The translations under genes were made by a program, and so were the position numbers. Below, in pieces: positions 5,363 to 5,580 of a stretch of 5,580 nucleotides of DNA; the first letter of the stretch is position 1; each line of letters opens with the position of its first letter. The stretch comes from an uncultured Clostridia bacterium (GTDB lineage: Bacteria; Bacillota; Clostridia; Oscillospirales; CAG-272), in assembly GCA_947624945.1 (NCBI GenBank), contig CANQMJ010000147.1, forward strand, positions 1-5,580, in the 5' to 3' direction. The notes under the pieces were generated by a model. That model did no database searches and was not told the origin of the DNA. It worked only from the letters and a program-made list of their open reading frames with translations.

Positions 5363-5409
5363 AAAAAAGTATGGAGTATAGGTTCGGCTGCCTTGCTCCA
5401 TACTTTTTT
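5363..5409 (+). terminator. Intrinsic terminator after the VWA gene
   Basis: AAAAAAGTATGGAG (5363-5376) pairs perfectly with CTCCATACTTTTTT (5396-5409), a 14 bp stem that includes an A/T tract. A 19-base loop contains a small AGG/CCT pairing. The run of six T residues ends the + strand transcript. The matching A-run lets the hairpin work on the other strand too. It isolates the recombinase gene from the VWA transcript. Confidence 0.88.
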
Positions 5410-5430
5410 ATTTGAGCGTATGCGCTTTTT

Positions 5431-5446
5431 CCGTCGGGGGGGACGG
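5431..5446. repeat. Short inverted repeat CCGTC / GACGG around six G residues
   Basis: CCGTC (5431-5435) and GACGG (5442-5446) flank a run of G. Just before it, AGCG-tatg-CGCT (5415-5426) followed by four more T residues looks like a minimal second terminator. Both lie in the gene-free stretch 5272-5467, which otherwise holds the two dyads and the main terminator. I see no RNA gene there. Confidence 0.25.
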
Positions 5447-5467
5447 TCAGTAAAATCGAAGTCGGCT

Positions 5468-5580
5468 ATGACCTTGTTTGGGTCAAGCGCGGGAAAGGAG
5501 GCAGGTAATATCGCAGTTTACGGCTATATCCGGGTCAGTACCAAGGAACAGAACGAGGACAGGCAGCTTGTCGCGCTCCA
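5468..5580 (+). CDS. Serine recombinase (resolvase/invertase family), N-terminal part; start uncertain
   Basis: The frame runs off the right edge of the window. VYGYIRVSTKEQNEDRQL matches the start of the resolvase/invertase catalytic domain. The Ser of RVST is the nucleophile that attacks DNA, and the neighbouring Arg is the conserved active-site residue. Small enzymes of this type resolve transposon or plasmid cointegrates or invert DNA segments. Related proteins usually begin one to four residues before YGYIRVS. Here that place is taken by ATC (5510-5512), correctly spaced from a perfect AAAGGAGG (5494-5501), and it is not a standard start. ATG 5468, used here, is the nearest in-frame ATG but lacks a clear ribosome binding site. 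TTG 5474 and ATG 5420 are also in frame, and the frame stays open back to the TAA at 5309-5311. The C-terminal DNA-binding part is outside the window, so subtype cannot be told. Confidence 0.8.
   Translation, partial: MTLFGSSAGKEAGNIAVYGYIRVSTKEQNEDRQLVAL
5469..5485. repeat. TGACC / GGTCA inverted repeat just before the recombinase ribosome binding site
   Basis: TGACC (5469-5473) and GGTCA (5481-5485) are separated by ttgtttg. The repeat begins on the second base of the candidate start ATG 5468 and ends 8 bases before AAAGGAGG. It could be an operator for autoregulation or a small RNA hairpin. If translation starts at ATC 5510 it is untranslated leader. Confidence 0.3.
5494..5501 (+). promoter_or_regulatory. 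Perfect ribosome binding site AAAGGAGG before an ATC codon
   Basis: This is the strongest Shine-Dalgarno sequence in the window. Eight bases downstream, in frame with the recombinase, is ATC (5510), followed by GCA GTT TAC, so a start there would give M-A-V-Y-G-Y. No ATG, GTG or TTG lies at normal distance in this frame. The site either drives a rare non-canonical start or remains from an ancestral ATG. Confidence 0.6.

Noticed and set aside
5312..5467. Long N-terminal extension of the recombinase, as the frame is open from 5312
   Set aside because: The frame passes through the terminator at 5363-5409 and gives no recognisable protein. The family normally starts just before VYGYIRVS.

Overview
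The window reads as chromosome from a fairly GC-rich anaerobic member of the Firmicutes, most likely class Clostridia. The signs are strong GGAGG-type ribosome binding sites, good sigma-A promoters, a rubrerythrin with its domains in reversed order, a YitT/DUF2179 membrane protein, and a macro-domain protein with a C-terminal extension of clostridial type. Genus cannot be given from this sequence alone.

Layout. Positions 1-89 are the last 28 codons of an unidentified + strand gene. A near-consensus promoter and a 5'-end stem-loop then lead into a reverse-type rubrerythrin (204-758, +), which handles peroxide in anaerobes. A strong two-way terminator (781-808) separates it from a convergent NCS2/AzgA-type purine permease on the minus strand (831-2264; the start is better placed at a GTG than at the upstream ATG). 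The permease and the next gene are divergent and share a 211-base intergenic region (2265-2475). It holds a promoter in each direction, an 8+8 bp inverted repeat over the permease -35, and a pair of GTCAAAA repeats exactly 10 bp apart.

Positions 2476-5271 hold a + strand cluster of three genes: a macro domain fused to a helix-turn-helix-like C-terminal region (2476-3543), a YitT-family membrane protein (3580-4482, only 36 bases downstream), and a soluble von Willebrand A (VWA) protein with an intact MIDAS motif (4618-5271). The VWA gene has its own -10 element and an inverted repeat centred near -42. The cluster pairs an ADP-ribose reader or eraser with a metal-dependent VWA protein, and it is the most interesting part of the window. 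A shared function is an inference from position only.

Positions 5272-5467 hold no convincing gene. They carry a strong terminator (5363-5409) and several dyads, one of which (5303-5326) resembles a serine-resolvase binding site. The window ends inside the start of a small serine recombinase (resolvase/invertase). Its best ribosome binding site points to an ATC codon, so its start is uncertain. This end may mark the edge of a mobile or recombining segment.
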